A stretch of 64,000 nucleotides of DNA, from the NCBI RefSeq assembly GCF_036689865.1, contig NZ_JBAHUQ010000004.1, positions 62,001-126,000 of the forward strand, written 5' to 3'. Source of the DNA: Magnetococcus sp. PR-3. Lineage in GTDB: Bacteria > Pseudomonadota > Magnetococcia > Magnetococcales > Magnetococcaceae. Shown here one piece after another: positions 63,787-64,000 of the stretch. Position 1 is the first letter of the stretch. Every line of letters starts with the position of its first letter. The notes below the pieces were generated by a model. It did not search any database. It was given only the letters and a program-made list of their open reading frames with translations, and was not told the origin of the DNA. The position numbers were made by a program, and so were the translations under genes.

Positions 63787-64000
63787 TTAGAGGCGTACAG
63801 CCACATGTTGTTCCCGCAGATACTGCTTTACTTGGGGGATGGTGTATTCCCGGAAATGGAAAATGGAAGCGGCTAAGACTGCATCCGCCCCCCCTTCACG
63901 CAAACCCTCAAGAAGGTGTTTGGGTTCCCCTACGCCACCTGAAGCGATGACCGGTATGGACACCGCGTCGGAAATGGCCCGGGTTAACTCCAAAGCATAG
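63787..64000 (-). CDS. hisF: Imidazole glycerol phosphate synthase subunit HisF (3' end)
   Basis: The last 70 codons of HisF; the gene begins outside the window. The fragment includes [21 protein letters not shown] and [18 protein letters not shown], the conserved end of the HisF barrel that synthesises imidazole glycerol phosphate using ammonia from HisH. It ends 41 bases before the hisI start. Confidence 0.95.
   Translation of the reverse strand, partial: YALELTRAISDAVSIPVIASGGVGEPKHLLEGLREGGADAVLAASIFHFREYTIPQVKQYLREQHVAVRL

Noticed and set aside
1-64000. CRISPR arrays, insertion sequences, prophage or attachment sites
   Set aside because: None seen; no regularly spaced repeats, transposase or integrase frames.

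Overview
The window is a contiguous stretch of a Gram-negative bacterial chromosome, probably a proteobacterium. Core housekeeping genes (gatCAB, uvrB, hisEIF, tRNA-Arg) sit among an unusually dense set of sensory genes: six histidine kinases, a hemerythrin-bearing chemoreceptor and a CheC/CheD pair. A TonB receptor, RND pump, lipoprotein and Rnf complex imply an outer membrane and respiratory or electron-bifurcating energetics. The gene style recalls the Magnetococcus group (magnetotactic, microaerophilic, kinase-rich, hemerythrin-rich), but that is an impression, not a demonstrated assignment. No phage, insertion sequence or CRISPR array was seen.

Layout. 1-1903: gatC-gatA-gatB (amidotransferase for Gln-tRNA/Asn-tRNA), minus strand, gatB cut by the window edge. 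2249-2725: GNAT acetyltransferase. 3195-8821: complete rnfABCDGE operon (minus) ending in a strong terminator. 9328-11790: mrp/apbC Fe-S carrier, an ArsR-type repressor with a small CxxC thioredoxin-like protein, and a DUF218 protein. 12145-17231: methyltransferase, a hybrid kinase with an NMT1/THI5-like binding domain, aspartate aminotransferase. 17336-20589: uvrB, then cheC-cheD. 20982-31950: a signalling island with a YfiR-like protein, a kinase, a receiver protein, a hybrid kinase, a TonB-dependent receptor, another hybrid kinase and a periplasmic binding protein. 32190-40326: RND efflux pump and adaptor, a CpxA/CpxR-like pair, a 700-base non-coding region with RNA-like structure, and an EF-hand protein. 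40529-45010: zinc regulon (znuA, zur, znuC, znuB, CobW GTPase) with a near-consensus Zur box between znuA and zur. 45314-50892: peroxiredoxin, a frameshifted AraC regulator divergent from a zinc alcohol dehydrogenase, another hybrid kinase. 50987-52120: lipoprotein with TPR-like repeats. 52278-58137: a compact cluster of AdoMet-decarboxylase-like SpeD, YjfI-like protein, PspA, DUF4178-like protein, double DUF350 membrane protein, two small membrane proteins and a membrane-bound spermidine-synthase-like enzyme. 58772-61555: MCP-hemerythrin. 61802-64000: tRNA-Arg(ACG), HIT hydrolase, a HisE-PilZ fusion, hisI and hisF (cut by the edge).

Most promising for novelty: the PspA/polyamine-enzyme cluster (with a SpeD whose catalytic His is replaced by Ser), the HisE-PilZ fusion that suggests c-di-GMP contact with histidine biosynthesis, and the structured non-coding region upstream of the EF-hand gene. 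The AraC gene carries two compensating frameshifts and is either decaying or mis-sequenced. All function calls come from reading motifs by eye; no database search was run.
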